This document shows positions 1-8,005 of a DNA stretch of 46,497 nucleotides, in pieces (the first letter of the stretch is position 1; each line of letters begins with the position of its first letter). A program made the translations under genes and the position numbers. The DNA lies in contig JAQCNI010000002.1 in NCBI GenBank assembly GCA_028275105.1, positions 1-46,497 of the forward strand, read 5' to 3'. The notes beneath the pieces are model-generated. The model was not told the DNA's origin. It made no database searches and worked only from the letters and a program-made list of their open reading frames with translations. Source of the stretch: Halorubrum sp. (GTDB lineage Archaea > Halobacteriota > Halobacteria > Halobacteriales > Haloferacaceae).

Positions 1-144
1 GCGAACGAATCGCTTCGCGATTCGTTAACGCCTGTGGAGACTGCGCTCCCTGTGTCCTCGATTGTGGATACAAAGCGCGTCGTGGAAACAGGAAGCCCCA
101 CCCTCAAGCGCGAGGGCGTCAGCCCGAGCGGTACGGTGGGGTAG
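1..144 (+). CDS. tnpB: TnpB (IS200/IS605 OrfB) C-terminal end, partial
   Basis: The first 47 codons, open from base 1 to a TAG at 142-144, encode the C-terminal tail of an RNA-guided TnpB nuclease. The tail contains TPVETALPV, then DTKRVVETGSPTLKREG and an SPSGTVG end, a pattern I recognise from haloarchaeal IS1341/IS605-type TnpB. The zinc finger and RuvC residues lie upstream of the window, so I cannot tell whether the gene is intact. The stop is only 29 bases from the stop of the convergent histidine kinase, so the right end of the element must lie close to or inside the kinase 3' end. A perfect 10-bp inverted repeat with a 3-base loop lies inside this coding end at 4-26. Confidence 0.8.
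   Translation, partial: ANESLRDSLTPVETALPVSSIVDTKRVVETGSPTLKREGVSPSGTVG
4..26. repeat. perfect hairpin inside the tnpB 3' end
   Basis: AACGAATCGC is followed by TTC and its exact reverse complement GCGATTCGTT. In the IS200/IS605 family the 3' part of tnpB overlaps the guide (omega/reRNA) scaffold. A strong stem here could be part of that RNA, but this is inference from position only. Confidence 0.5.
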
Positions 145-173
145 TTCACTCCGTTGGTCGAGTTCCCACGCCT

Positions 174-1634
174 TCATTTCAGCTGGCCATCATCGACGCG
201 ATTGAGTTCGACCACGAATACACTGCCAGCAGGCTCGTTGTCTTCGACCCAAATTTCGCCACTGTAGCTATCGACGATCTGATCGACCAAATACAGGCCG
301 AGGCCCGCCGCGGGGGCGTCCAAGCCATCCTGTCCCCGGCCAAAAATAGCGGCCTTCTGGTCCTCGGGAATCCCGGGCCCGTTATCGGCAATGCTGATCC
401 GGACCGTCCCGTCGCTGACCCGACACCCGATTTCAACAATGGGATCGTCCCTGTGGTTGTGCTGGACGGCGTTGTTCAGGATATTCCGAAACACGGATGA
501 GAGCAAATCGTTGGCCCGTGCGCTGATATCCGGGAAATCATCATCCACTCGAAACGTGGCGTCCGAATATATTGACTGACGCTTGGCTACTTCAGCGTTG
601 AGAACCTCACAGGCAGGGGTCGGCTCCCAATCGGGGCTCTGGTCCGTCCCGAGCGCTTCGATGAAGTCACGGACCGTTTCCGTCAGATCGATCACGTGTT
701 GGCCCGTCTTCTGGATCCGATCGAGCAGCGCTTGGCCCTCATCGTCGACATGCGGGGCGAGCTCTCCGCTCCACCCGACAATGACGTTCATGTCGTTCCG
801 GATGTCGTGGCGCGTAATCCGGTTGAGTACGCGGAGTTGCTCGTTCGTCCGGGCTAAGGCCCGTTCTGAGGTCTTTCGACGGCCGATGTCGTCGATAATC
901 AGCAATACGGCCCGCGCTTGCTCCCAGCTGATTCGGGCCGTGGTCAACTCCACCGCCGAGCTGAGACTGGTCCTGAGTGAATCAACCTCAACGCGGTCGA
1001 TGTACGTGTCTCCCCTCGATATGGCCGACAAATTCTCCTCGGAGAACGTCTCACCTGCCGGAATAACGTCGTTGAGCGGACGACCAACGAGATCGTCGGT
1101 GCCCCCAACGTCGAGGATGTCGCGTGCTTCCTGATTCGCATATTCGACGGAATGGTCTTGAAGAACAACCACCCCATCGGGAAGCGCTTGAAGCGTGTCC
1201 TGTAGTCGGGCTTCGACATCGGTCAGGTCCGACTGGGCCCGATGGAATTCGATGGCCTGCTCGATCAGTTCGGTGAACCGGTCCCATTGATTGGCGAGTC
1301 GGTCCGTTATCAGATAGTCCGTCGCTCTGGCATGAATTGCCCGACTGGCGACCGCCTCGCTCCCTTCGCTGGTGAAGATTATAAATGGAAAATCGGGATG
1401 TTGGACCCGCACCGTCTTGAGGAGAGAAATCCCGTCCACCTCAGGGAGTTCGTGATCGCTCACAACACACTGTACATCGTTTGTCTCTTCGATGGTGGCT
1501 AATGCCGTATTTGCCGTCCGTACCACCGTAACCTGAAATTCCTGGCCAAGCCGATCCGGAAGCCGTTGAGCGATCGTGGGATCGGCGGTGACGGCGAGTA
1601 CATGCGGTGGTTCAGTAGTCGATTCTTGATCCAT
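174..1634 (-). CDS. Hybrid sensor histidine kinase (receiver-PAS-HisKA-like-HATPase)
   Basis: This 486-residue soluble protein has no membrane segment. Residues about 10-130 form a receiver-like domain with a phospho-acceptor Asp at D60 (VVSDHELPEVDG) and Thr at about 89. The usual lysine after strand 5 is replaced (TDYLIT) and one of the N-terminal acidic pair is missing. A PAS domain spans about 140-255. The phospho-acceptor His is in RITRHDIRNDMN near residue 280. The ATPase domain shows an N box (NAVQHN), a G1 box (DNGPGIP) and a G2 box (GLGLYLVDQIV). This is a common haloarchaeal architecture for a cytoplasmic sensor. No cognate regulator is adjacent. A TATA-like element at 1656-1667 predicts a leaderless transcript. 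The gene is bracketed by tnpB ends on both sides. Confidence 0.9.
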   Translation of the reverse strand: MDQESTTEPPHVLAVTADPTIAQRLPDRLGQEFQVTVVRTANTALATIEETNDVQCVVSDHELPEVDGISLLKTVRVQHPDFPFIIFTSEGSEAVASRAIHARATDYLITDRLANQWDRFTELIEQAIEFHRAQSDLTDVEARLQDTLQALPDGVVVLQDHSVEYANQEARDILDVGGTDDLVGRPLNDVIPAGETFSEENLSAISRGDTYIDRVEVDSLRTSLSSAVELTTARISWEQARAVLLIIDDIGRRKTSERALARTNEQLRVLNRITRHDIRNDMNVIVGWSGELAPHVDDEGQALLDRIQKTGQHVIDLTETVRDFIEALGTDQSPDWEPTPACEVLNAEVAKRQSIYSDATFRVDDDFPDISARANDLLSSVFRNILNNAVQHNHRDDPIVEIGCRVSDGTVRISIADNGPGIPEDQKAAIFGRGQDGLDAPAAGLGLYLVDQIVDSYSGEIWVEDNEPAGSVFVVELNRVDDGQLK

Positions 1635-1655
1635 TGAATAGTTGATTGAACGCGT

Positions 1656-1667
1656 GCCTGTATAGTG
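1656..1667 (-). promoter_or_regulatory. TATA-like box of the histidine kinase
   Basis: On the minus strand the element reads cactatacagg. Its centre is about 27 bases upstream of the ATG at 1634, which fits a leaderless haloarchaeal promoter. Confidence 0.45.
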
Positions 1668-1834
1668 ATTTTGTAGCAGTATACTGGTATATACGAGATG
1701 AAACAGAATTTGATCCCTAACAACTTTTCCTCGACGCCGACTCCGGGGGTCGACTTCCGAGAGGTGGAACTGTACCCATCAAAGTGATGACCGTCTGCTC
1801 TACATCTCGGACGGGGTTTGTGAACCACCTCACC

Positions 1835-1950
1835 CTATTCAGCCGCCGCCGCGGCTTCCTCGAGGGGGGGATTCCTGCTTTTCCGACGCGTTTTGTATCC
1901 ACGACGTCGAACGGATCGTCTTCGCTTCCCGCGCTCCACCGTAGCATTAT
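1835..1950 (-). pseudogene. Decayed tnpB 3'-end remnant, frameshifted
   Basis: The minus strand at 1871-1900 (gatacaaaacgcgtcggaaa...) aligns almost base for base with the tnpB end at 67-96 (gatacaaagcgcgtcgtgga...). One frame gives VVDTKRVGKAG. The rest of the tail (NPPLEEAAAAAE, stop at 1835-1837) is in another frame, so at least one indel has broken the reading frame. Upstream, TVERGK may correspond to TPVETALPV. No longer TnpB homology is visible, so this is a short scar of an old insertion, oriented towards the kinase gene. Confidence 0.6.
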
Positions 1951-1980
1951 GCCCATCCGCGAGACAACACTCGAGAGAGA

Positions 1981-2436
1981 ATGGACGAAGTTGCCAGCGA
2001 GCTGTACGTGGGATCCATCGAGGACGCCGGAGACCAGTCACTACTTGAACGGCGTCGGATTTCGGTCATCCTCTCACTGACGCATACTGAGCCGGACCCC
2101 GGCTTTCCGTCCGCCGTGACGGTCGTTCGGTTCCCGATGCTGGACGGACCACGAAATGACCGGGAGACGTTTGCCAGGGCCGTCAGTGAAGCCGTAACCC
2201 GATGGGAAGCGGGGAACCGCGTGCTTATTCACTGTTCGGCAGGTGCGTCGAGGAGTCCTGCGGTTGCTGCGGCGGCCATCTCACTCTCGACCGACCGACC
2301 GGTGGAGACCGCCTTCCGGCAACTGAAGCAGCGACGTCCTGCGGTTGACCCGCATGAAGCGCTGGTCCGGCAAGCTGCTCGCGTATCCAGTCGTGGAACG
2401 GATCGCATTAAACAGGCCGATAGCACGCAGGAGTGA
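1981..2436 (+). CDS. Dual-specificity (cysteine-based) protein phosphatase family
   Basis: This 151-residue protein carries the signature loop HCSAGASRSPAV at about residues 83-94, the CX5R catalytic P-loop of protein tyrosine/dual-specificity phosphatases. The Asp in FPMLDGPRND (about residue 58) is a good candidate general acid. Length and the compact alpha/beta fold without extra domains match small archaeal DSP-like enzymes that remove phosphate from Tyr or Ser/Thr residues. The substrate cannot be inferred. The gene stands alone, followed after about 70 bases by a hairpin. It lies on the opposite strand from the neighbouring kinase, so co-transcription is excluded. Confidence 0.85.
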   Translation: MDEVASELYVGSIEDAGDQSLLERRRISVILSLTHTEPDPGFPSAVTVVRFPMLDGPRNDRETFARAVSEAVTRWEAGNRVLIHCSAGASRSPAVAAAAISLSTDRPVETAFRQLKQRRPAVDPHEALVRQAARVSSRGTDRIKQADSTQE

Positions 2437-3498
2437 TTCCGTGGGACAACGCACGCTTCTTGTCGCGTTTGAACGCTGTCCGTTTCCGTCAGCCTCGCAA
2501 GGAGCGAGTCGTTCCGAATGGAACGACGAGCGAGTCGAAGCCGACAGGTCGGAACGCCCATCTTAATCTTTTATTCGGCGTTCGACAATATAAGCGCTTG
2601 CGTGGGCCTGTGAGCCTGCCGACGCACAGTGTACGACCAGGTGATGATGGCGCTGTATCTCCTCCCTACTGCGCTCCTTGTCCGCTGGCGCGGACTGCGG
2701 TGCTCCTTGAGGGGTCTTAGCGCCTGGATTCAGCTAAAGACTCGTGTCGAGCACGGACTCGGTAAACCGTGGGCTCACCCGTGGTGAACTCGGTCGGCGA
2801 TGAACCCGGGGCGCCGTGGACCCAGTCGTATCGGAGACGAGGAGCACGGAGTACCATTGCGGCCGCCCGCACGAACAAAAGTATATTTTTAATATATAAA
2901 TAACTATTTTTATATGATCACGGAATCAGTCCGAATCCGCTCCCAACTGGTTCGGAAAGTTGGGGCCGACAGCACAAGCGTGGGACGCCGGATCGGCGTC
3001 GACCGGCGGCCGGCAGTTTGACGGCAAAATAATAGTTTACGCGCGTTCTAGGGTCACAGACGGCAGGATACGGCGATCGCGTATGGTGGGGTGTAGGTCG
3101 TTCGAAGCCGGGGACTGACGTCCGGATCGACCGATGATATGACCGTTTCGGGGACGCGTTTCCGTCGATCCACGGCCGTCTCAGTGCCACCGATTCCCTT
3201 GATGCTACCGACGTCCACGAATCGGGCACTTCACCGGAAGGACGACCACCCTCTCCGGACGATTTGAGGACGGAAGTAAGTCATATTTTTGATAGTATAC
3301 AATACGTATCACTTCTATTACTACTGTTTACAGGTCCGAGGGGATGGTCTCGAGCGCCTCGGACACGCCCGAGTGCGGGCCGGTCTCACGCTCCGAGGGG
3401 GTGTGGCCCCGTCAGGATGCCGCCGGGGGCGACGCCGATAACCGGCGGAGGCGTCGGGGTCCCGAAACACTATGTAGGCGGTTCATCTTCTTTCGGAG
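2437..3498. other. Gene-poor region with AT-rich patches
   Basis: About 1 kb without a credible gene. There is a short GC-rich hairpin GTCCGC-tggc-GCGGAC near 2680-2696. A segment around 2640-2760 reads in one frame as a hydrophobic stretch (MMALYLLPTALLVRWRG) that might be a transposase scrap, but I cannot assign it. AT-rich patches lie at 2875-2920 and 3280-3330. The longest open frames here have frame-shadow composition and no recognisable motif. The region probably holds decayed mobile DNA plus the promoter of the following MATE gene. Confidence 0.5.
2508..2527. terminator. Perfect 8-bp hairpin downstream of the phosphatase
   Basis: GTCGTTCC, loop GAAT, GGAACGAC. It lies 72 bases after the phosphatase stop. 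A T-rich stretch (2562-2571) follows about 35 bases later. A role in 3'-end formation is possible but archaeal termination mainly uses T-tracts. Confidence 0.3.
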
Positions 3499-4998
3499 GT
3501 GCTGTCGACGATCCGACGACGGTCCCGCGAACTCCTCTTCGCGTTCCCCGCGCTCCTCGCGCGGCTCGGGGTCGTCGACAAGGAGAAGGGATCCGAGGCG
3601 TTCGACCTGGCGGTGCCGGTCATGGTCACCGGGGCGATGCGGGTCGCACTCCGGACCGCGGACCTGCTGATGGTGAGCCTCGCCATCGGCGACACGGCGG
3701 TCGCGGGCCTCCAGCTCGGCTTCCAGTACTACTTCATCGCGTTCGGACTATCGCTCGCGCTCTCGAGCGGAACGATAAGCGTCGTCTCCCGATTCAAGGG
3801 CGCGGGGTCGAACGCGCGCGCTGACCTCGCGATCAAACAGTCCCTCTGGCTCACGCTCGCCGTCGCGTTGCCGCTCACCGGGGTCGCGTGGGTGTTCGCC
3901 GAGCCGCTGATCGCGCTCCTGTCGGACGATCCGACGGTCGTCGGCCACGGGGAGACGTACCTGCGACTGGTGATGCTCGGCGTCGTCTTCCGGTTCTGGG
4001 GGTTGGTCGGCGCCCGCGCGCTCGCCGGCGGCGGCGACACCCGGACGCCGATGTACATCCGAACGATATCCGTCCCGCTCAACGTCGTCCTCAACGCGCT
4101 GCTCATCTTCGGGGTCGGCCCCGTCCCCGAACTCGGGATCGCCGGGGCCGCGATCGGAACGGTCCTCGCCAACCTCCTCTCCGCCGGGCTGTTCACCGGG
4201 GTGTTGCTGTCGGGACGCTTCGTCGCGCGGCTCCGGCTCCGCGGCCGCCAGTTCGACCCCGCCATCATCACGGAGATTCTCCGGGTCGGGACGCCGCTCG
4301 CAGGCAGTCGGCTCGCGGACACCGGCGGTCGGTTTCCGTTCTTATTCGTGCTCGGGCAGCTGGGGACGCCAGTGCTGGCCGCCTACGCGATCGGCCGGCA
4401 GGTGATGCAACTCGCGATGATGCCCGCATGGGGGTACTCAACCGCGTCGAGCACGCTCGTCGGACAAAGTCTCGGCGCGGGCGAGGCGGCCGAAGCCACC
4501 GACTACGGGTGGCAGACGCTCCGCATCGCGCTCGTCACACAGGTGCTCCTTGCCGGGGCCATCGTCGTCGCCGCCCGGCCGATCGCCATGGCGTTCGGGA
4601 CCGAGTACGTTGACCTCACGGTGCGGTTCATCTGGGCGTACGGCGTCGGGGTCGCCGGGTTCAGCATCGCCCGGGCGATGCGGGGCGCACTCCGGGGTGC
4701 CGGCGACACCTCGTGGCCGTTCTACGGGACGCTGCTCGGAGTGTACGGCGTCCGAGTCCCGATCGCCGCCCTCGCGCTCCCGGCGGGGGTGCTCGTGATA
4801 CCGCTCGGCGGAGCGAGCGTGGATGCCGGCCTCGAACTCGGCGTGATCGTCGTGTTCGGGGCCATCGTGGGTGACTTTTACGCCCGTGCGGTGGTGAACG
4901 TCGCCCGGTTCTGGAGCAAGAAGTGGCAGCAGATCGGCCTCTCCTCGACCGACGGAACCGGGGGCGAGGAGGCTGAGGACGCCGGGGACGACGCATAA
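3499..4998 (+). CDS. MATE family efflux transporter
   Basis: This 499-residue polytopic protein has about 12 membrane segments and MATE/DinF-type features. One is the early AVPVMVTG...RTADLLMVSLAIGDTAVAGLQLGFQ segment, and the two homologous six-helix halves repeat around residues 40-235 and 265-470. The family exports cationic drugs or metabolites in exchange for Na+ or H+. A GTG start at 3499 is chosen because an in-frame stop lies just upstream. A TATA-like box (cactatgta, 3468-3476) is 27 bases away, predicting a leaderless mRNA. An SD-like ggaggtg overlaps the start and is too close to be used. The C-terminus is an acidic tail. The substrate is unknown and no regulator is adjacent. Confidence 0.9.
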   Translation: MLSTIRRRSRELLFAFPALLARLGVVDKEKGSEAFDLAVPVMVTGAMRVALRTADLLMVSLAIGDTAVAGLQLGFQYYFIAFGLSLALSSGTISVVSRFKGAGSNARADLAIKQSLWLTLAVALPLTGVAWVFAEPLIALLSDDPTVVGHGETYLRLVMLGVVFRFWGLVGARALAGGGDTRTPMYIRTISVPLNVVLNALLIFGVGPVPELGIAGAAIGTVLANLLSAGLFTGVLLSGRFVARLRLRGRQFDPAIITEILRVGTPLAGSRLADTGGRFPFLFVLGQLGTPVLAAYAIGRQVMQLAMMPAWGYSTASSTLVGQSLGAGEAAEATDYGWQTLRIALVTQVLLAGAIVVAARPIAMAFGTEYVDLTVRFIWAYGVGVAGFSIARAMRGALRGAGDTSWPFYGTLLGVYGVRVPIAALALPAGVLVIPLGGASVDAGLELGVIVVFGAIVGDFYARAVVNVARFWSKKWQQIGLSSTDGTGGEEAEDAGDDA

Positions 4999-5378
4999 AC
5001 GACGCGCGACCCCACCGATCGCTGTGCGGTTGCGCGCTCCCGCGAGCGCCCGTCAGGGTGCGAAACGAAACGCGAGGGGAGCGGTGAACGGAGTGAACCG
5101 CAAGGGTGGGGAGGCGTGAGGTGCGGTCGCGATGCGGGGCGGAATGGGATTTTACCGGGCAGCCGGGGGGCAACGCTTGATGACGCAAGCACCACAGCGA
5201 GCACCGCGAGCGAGGAGCGTGGCTCGAAAGAGCGGAACGCTCTCGTCATCCCGAGACGGCTCCGCCGGTTCGAACGACGGCGAGTCACGTGGGCCCTTCC
5301 GGCCGGCGCGTTTGCCAGCGATTACCAAAGGCCCGAAGTGCCTGAGGAGTCCGCAAGCGCGACCCGCGACGGGAAGGC
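4999..5378. other. Intergenic region between convergent genes
   Basis: No gene is seen. The region contains the hairpin GCGGT-gaacggagtga-ACCGC at 5081-5101 and a low-complexity stretch of gagcg/cgagc words (5185-5250). It separates the 3' ends of the MATE gene and the lyase large subunit. Confidence 0.5.
5081..5101 (+). repeat. Short hairpin with GAACGRAGTGA loop, copy 1
   Basis: The stem GCGGT/ACCGC encloses the 11-base loop gaacggagtga. Its loop differs by one base from the loops of hairpins at 29369-29398, 30236-30256 and 31829-31849, which have different but still complementary stems. Confidence 0.5.
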
Positions 5379-6545
5379 CTACGTCGACGGGCCGATGCGA
5401 TGGATGGCGAACTGGCTCTCGCCGAGCGCCTCGCTCATCGTCAGCTTCCCGTTCACCACGTCCTCGATCTCGTCCCAGAGCTGGTCGGTCGCCCAGTCGA
5501 ACGCCTCGTCGCCGACCAGGGCCTCGCTGACGTCAACGTCGGTCTCCTCGGGCACCCGCTCGGCGCTGTTGGGGTTGCCCGTGACCTTGATCGTCGGCAT
5601 CACCGCGTTCGACAGCGCGTGACCCTGTCCGGTCGAGATGATCATGAAGTGCGCGCCGGCCGCCCCGATCCCCGTCACGGACTCGGCGCCGTGGCCCGGC
5701 GTGTCCATGATGTACATCCCCGCGCCGTCCGGGACCTTCTCGCCGTAATCGACGATGTCCTGGATCGGGCCGTCGCCGGACTTCACGAGCGCACCCAGCG
5801 ACTTCTCCTCGATGGTCGTGAGCCCGCCGTCCATGTTGTCCGGCGTCGGCTGGGCGCCCCGGACGTCGTAGCCGGTCGCCTGAAGCCGCTGGTCCCAGCG
5901 CTCGACCCGGTCGAGAATCTCCTGTTTGACCTCGTCGTTGACGGCGCGCTCGGCGAGCTCGCTCTCGCCGCCGAAGAACTCGGGCGTCTCCGCGAACATC
6001 GCGCGGCCGCCGTGGTCGTCGATGAGCCGCCAAGCCGCGCCGGCGGTCGCCTTGTGCTGACAGAGCCCGGACGTCGTGTCCGACGTCGCACAGTTGATCC
6101 CGAACGTGAGCTTCGACATGTCCGAGGCGACCCGCTTCTGTTCGCTGGCGTCGCGGACCATCGTCTGTGCCTCGTTGACCGCGGCCTTCAGCGCGTTCAT
6201 CACGCCCTTCTCATCGTGAATGTTGATCGAGGCACTCGGGCGGCCGGTGTCGGCGACGTCGCCAGCCAGCTCGTCGCCGTCGACGATCTCGCCGGCGTGG
6301 GCGATGATGACCGCGCCGTACGTGTTGGGATGGGTGGCGTACCCCAGCAGCGTCCGGTACGTCTGGAACACGTCGGGCTTGGTCTGACACCGCCCGAGCG
6401 GGTGCGTGATCGGGATCGCGTCGTCGACGATCTCGGCGGTTCGTTTCACCGTGTCGTTGGCGTACGGCGCGGTCGACATGACGACCACGTTGTTTCTGAT
6501 GCCGACGCTCCCGTCGTCGCGTTCGTATCCGAGGAATTCGCTCAT
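5379..6545 (-). CDS. UxaA-family lyase/dehydratase large subunit (SuyB/altronate-dehydratase-like)
   Basis: This 388-residue protein covers the C-terminal catalytic part of the UxaA/GarD/SuyB superfamily. It shows DDGSVGIRN at the N-terminus, THPLGRCQT, NCATSDTTSGL where altronate and galactarate dehydratases have CGGSD-FSG, ETPEFFGGE, and GGLTTIEEKSLG. The LGCE cysteine motif of sugar-acid dehydratases is replaced by AHAGE, so the metal site or substrate probably differs. The start at 6545 gives MSEFLGYER, two bases after the small-subunit stop, so the two are translationally coupled. In this superfamily the split small/large form is typical of (R)-sulfolactate sulfo-lyase SuyAB, which makes pyruvate and sulfite. 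The adjacent sulfite/sulfate-exporter-type gene supports that reading, but a sugar-acid dehydratase cannot be excluded. Confidence 0.8.
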   Translation of the reverse strand: MSEFLGYERDDGSVGIRNNVVVMSTAPYANDTVKRTAEIVDDAIPITHPLGRCQTKPDVFQTYRTLLGYATHPNTYGAVIIAHAGEIVDGDELAGDVADTGRPSASINIHDEKGVMNALKAAVNEAQTMVRDASEQKRVASDMSKLTFGINCATSDTTSGLCQHKATAGAAWRLIDDHGGRAMFAETPEFFGGESELAERAVNDEVKQEILDRVERWDQRLQATGYDVRGAQPTPDNMDGGLTTIEEKSLGALVKSGDGPIQDIVDYGEKVPDGAGMYIMDTPGHGAESVTGIGAAGAHFMIISTGQGHALSNAVMPTIKVTGNPNSAERVPEETDVDVSEALVGDEAFDWATDQLWDEIEDVVNGKLTMSEALGESQFAIHRIGPST

Positions 6546-6547
6546 GG

Positions 6548-6871
6548 TTACTCGCTCACCGCCTGAACCTGGTCGTCGTCCGCGAGGTCGCCCCGACCGT
6601 AATTTGACTCGACGTTGTGTACGTGGACCCACTCGCCGGCCGTGATGTCCTGGCTGGCGTTCCCGATGCTCTTGCCGTATTTTATGATGGTTTCGCCCGC
6701 GGCGAGGTCCTCGAGGGCGATCTTGTGACCGAACTCAACGTCCGCCTGGACCTCGACGTCCCGTTCCTCGCCGCCGACGGCGACGGTGACCGGCTCACCG
6801 GCGTCCAGTTCGCGCAGCGCCGTGGCGACGTTGTCGGTCGGCTCAACTACCTGTAAATACCTGTCTGGCAT
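6548..6871 (-). CDS. UxaA-family lyase small subunit (SAF domain; SuyA-like)
   Basis: This 107-residue protein is a single SAF domain. The core FGHKIALEDLAAGETIIKYGKSIG...DITAGEWVHVHNVES is a clear match to the N-terminal domain of altronate dehydratase and to SuyA. Here it is a separate gene, as in sulfolactate sulfo-lyase, and pairs with the large subunit two bases downstream. A TATA-like tgtattaatcc at 6895-6905 is centred about 29 bases upstream of the ATG, so the pair may have its own leaderless promoter besides read-through from the exporter gene. Confidence 0.8.
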   Translation of the reverse strand: MPDRYLQVVEPTDNVATALRELDAGEPVTVAVGGEERDVEVQADVEFGHKIALEDLAAGETIIKYGKSIGNASQDITAGEWVHVHNVESNYGRGDLADDDQVQAVSE

Positions 6872-6894
6872 ACACCGAGCACGAACACCCGCCC

Positions 6895-6905
6895 TGTATT
6901 AATCC
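6895..6905 (-). promoter_or_regulatory. TATA-like box of the lyase operon
   Basis: The minus-strand sequence ggattaataca lies about 29 bases from the small-subunit start and implies a leaderless transcript for the two lyase genes. Confidence 0.5.
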
Positions 6906-7004
6906 TTTGTGTGTACGCGTCGTTCCCGCCGGGGAACGGGCCGCGGGACGCGAACCACCGGTCGGGGCAGATGGGCCGGATCGGGTCCGGGATCGGCCGA
7001 CCGA

Positions 7005-8003
7005 TCAAAGCAACGCGTCGACCGCGAGGAAGGTCAGGCTCCCGACGGTCAGGAGGTGGATCCCGACGAGAACGACCGGTTTGACGCCGACGTCCCGCAG
7101 GCGTCGGAGGGCGATCTCGAGGCCGAGGCCGACGAACGCAACCGTGAACAGCCAGCTCCGAACCGTACCGACGGCCTCGATCGATCCCGCGGAGAGCACG
7201 CCCGTATTCGCGATCACCACGACGGCCAGAAAGCCGAGCAGGAACTTGGGGAACTGGGTCCAGATCTCCCTCGGCGACGTGCGCTCGGCTCCGGCGGTCG
7301 CGTAGACGACCGCGTACCCCACCGCGAGGACGCCGATAAACGAGTTCCGGACGAGTTTCGTGATCGTCGCCCACTGGCCGGCCGTCTCGGAGACGCTAAA
7401 TCCGACCGCCGCGGTCGGCCCGGTGCTGAACAGCGTCAGTCCCGCCCAGACGCCGAACGTCCGGTCGGTCAATCCGAGGGGCCCGGCCAGCGGTGGCACG
7501 ACGACGAGCGTCACCGCGTCGAACAGGAGGATCGTGGCGACGGCGTAGGTGACGTTCAGTTCGTCGGCGTCGATGGCACCCGCGACGGCGATGACCGCCG
7601 AGACGCCACAGACGCTCGTCCCGGCCGCGAGCAGCGAGCGTGCGCGACGCTTGATGTCGAAGAACAGCCGCGCGACGAGCTCCAAATAGACCACACCGAA
7701 AAGGACGACCCCGGCGGCAAGCAGGACGACGACGATACCCGTCTCGACGAGGTCCCCGAAGGTGAGCCGCACTCCGAGCAAAACGATCCCCGTCTCGAGG
7801 AACAGCTTGTGGGTGTCGACGCCCGCGGCCGCCCAGTCGGGGACGCCGACGGTGTTGGAGACGACGACCCCGAACGCGATGGCGACGATGAGGGGGCTAA
7901 GGACGGCAGCCGCCCCGCCGATGACCCGCGCGACGACCGCGAACCCGAGAAGGACGGCGATCCCCGGGAGGTAGCGCCGGAGTACCGCGTCGGTTCCCCC
8001 CAT
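7005..8003 (-). CDS. CHP698/YeiH-type putative sulfate/sulfite exporter
   Basis: This 332-residue integral membrane protein has about ten hydrophobic segments and belongs to the UPF0324/CHP698 (PSE, putative sulfate exporter) family. Motifs are LETGIVLLGVRLTFGDL, LLAAGTSVCGVSAV (the family's conserved G-S-x-C-G segment) and NSFIGVLAV. Members next to organosulfonate genes (SuyZ, TauZ) are thought to export sulfite or sulfate released in catabolism. The ATG at 8003 is chosen because the open frame upstream lacks hydrophobic family sequence. That start is two bases past the stop of a 42-codon ORF, suggesting coupling. The gene is transcribed towards the lyase genes, 133 bases downstream. Confidence 0.85.
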   Translation of the reverse strand: MGGTDAVLRRYLPGIAVLLGFAVVARVIGGAAAVLSPLIVAIAFGVVVSNTVGVPDWAAAGVDTHKLFLETGIVLLGVRLTFGDLVETGIVVVLLAAGVVLFGVVYLELVARLFFDIKRRARSLLAAGTSVCGVSAVIAVAGAIDADELNVTYAVATILLFDAVTLVVVPPLAGPLGLTDRTFGVWAGLTLFSTGPTAAVGFSVSETAGQWATITKLVRNSFIGVLAVGYAVVYATAGAERTSPREIWTQFPKFLLGFLAVVVIANTGVLSAGSIEAVGTVRSWLFTVAFVGLGLEIALRRLRDVGVKPVVLVGIHLLTVGSLTFLAVDALL

Positions 8004-8005
8004 CG

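Larger units (their letters stand above)
1635..1980. other. Intergenic stretch between kinase and phosphatase
   Basis: It holds the kinase promoter at the left and an AT-rich patch near 1660-1720. The tnpB remnant lies in the middle. A weak TATA-like gcattatgc at 1944-1952 sits upstream of the phosphatase start at 1981. I see no intact gene. Confidence 0.6.

Noticed and set aside
2640..2760. Transposase fragment (MMALYLLPTALLVRWRG...)
   Set aside because: The stretch looks protein-like but I could not match it to a specific family, so it is only mentioned in the region description.
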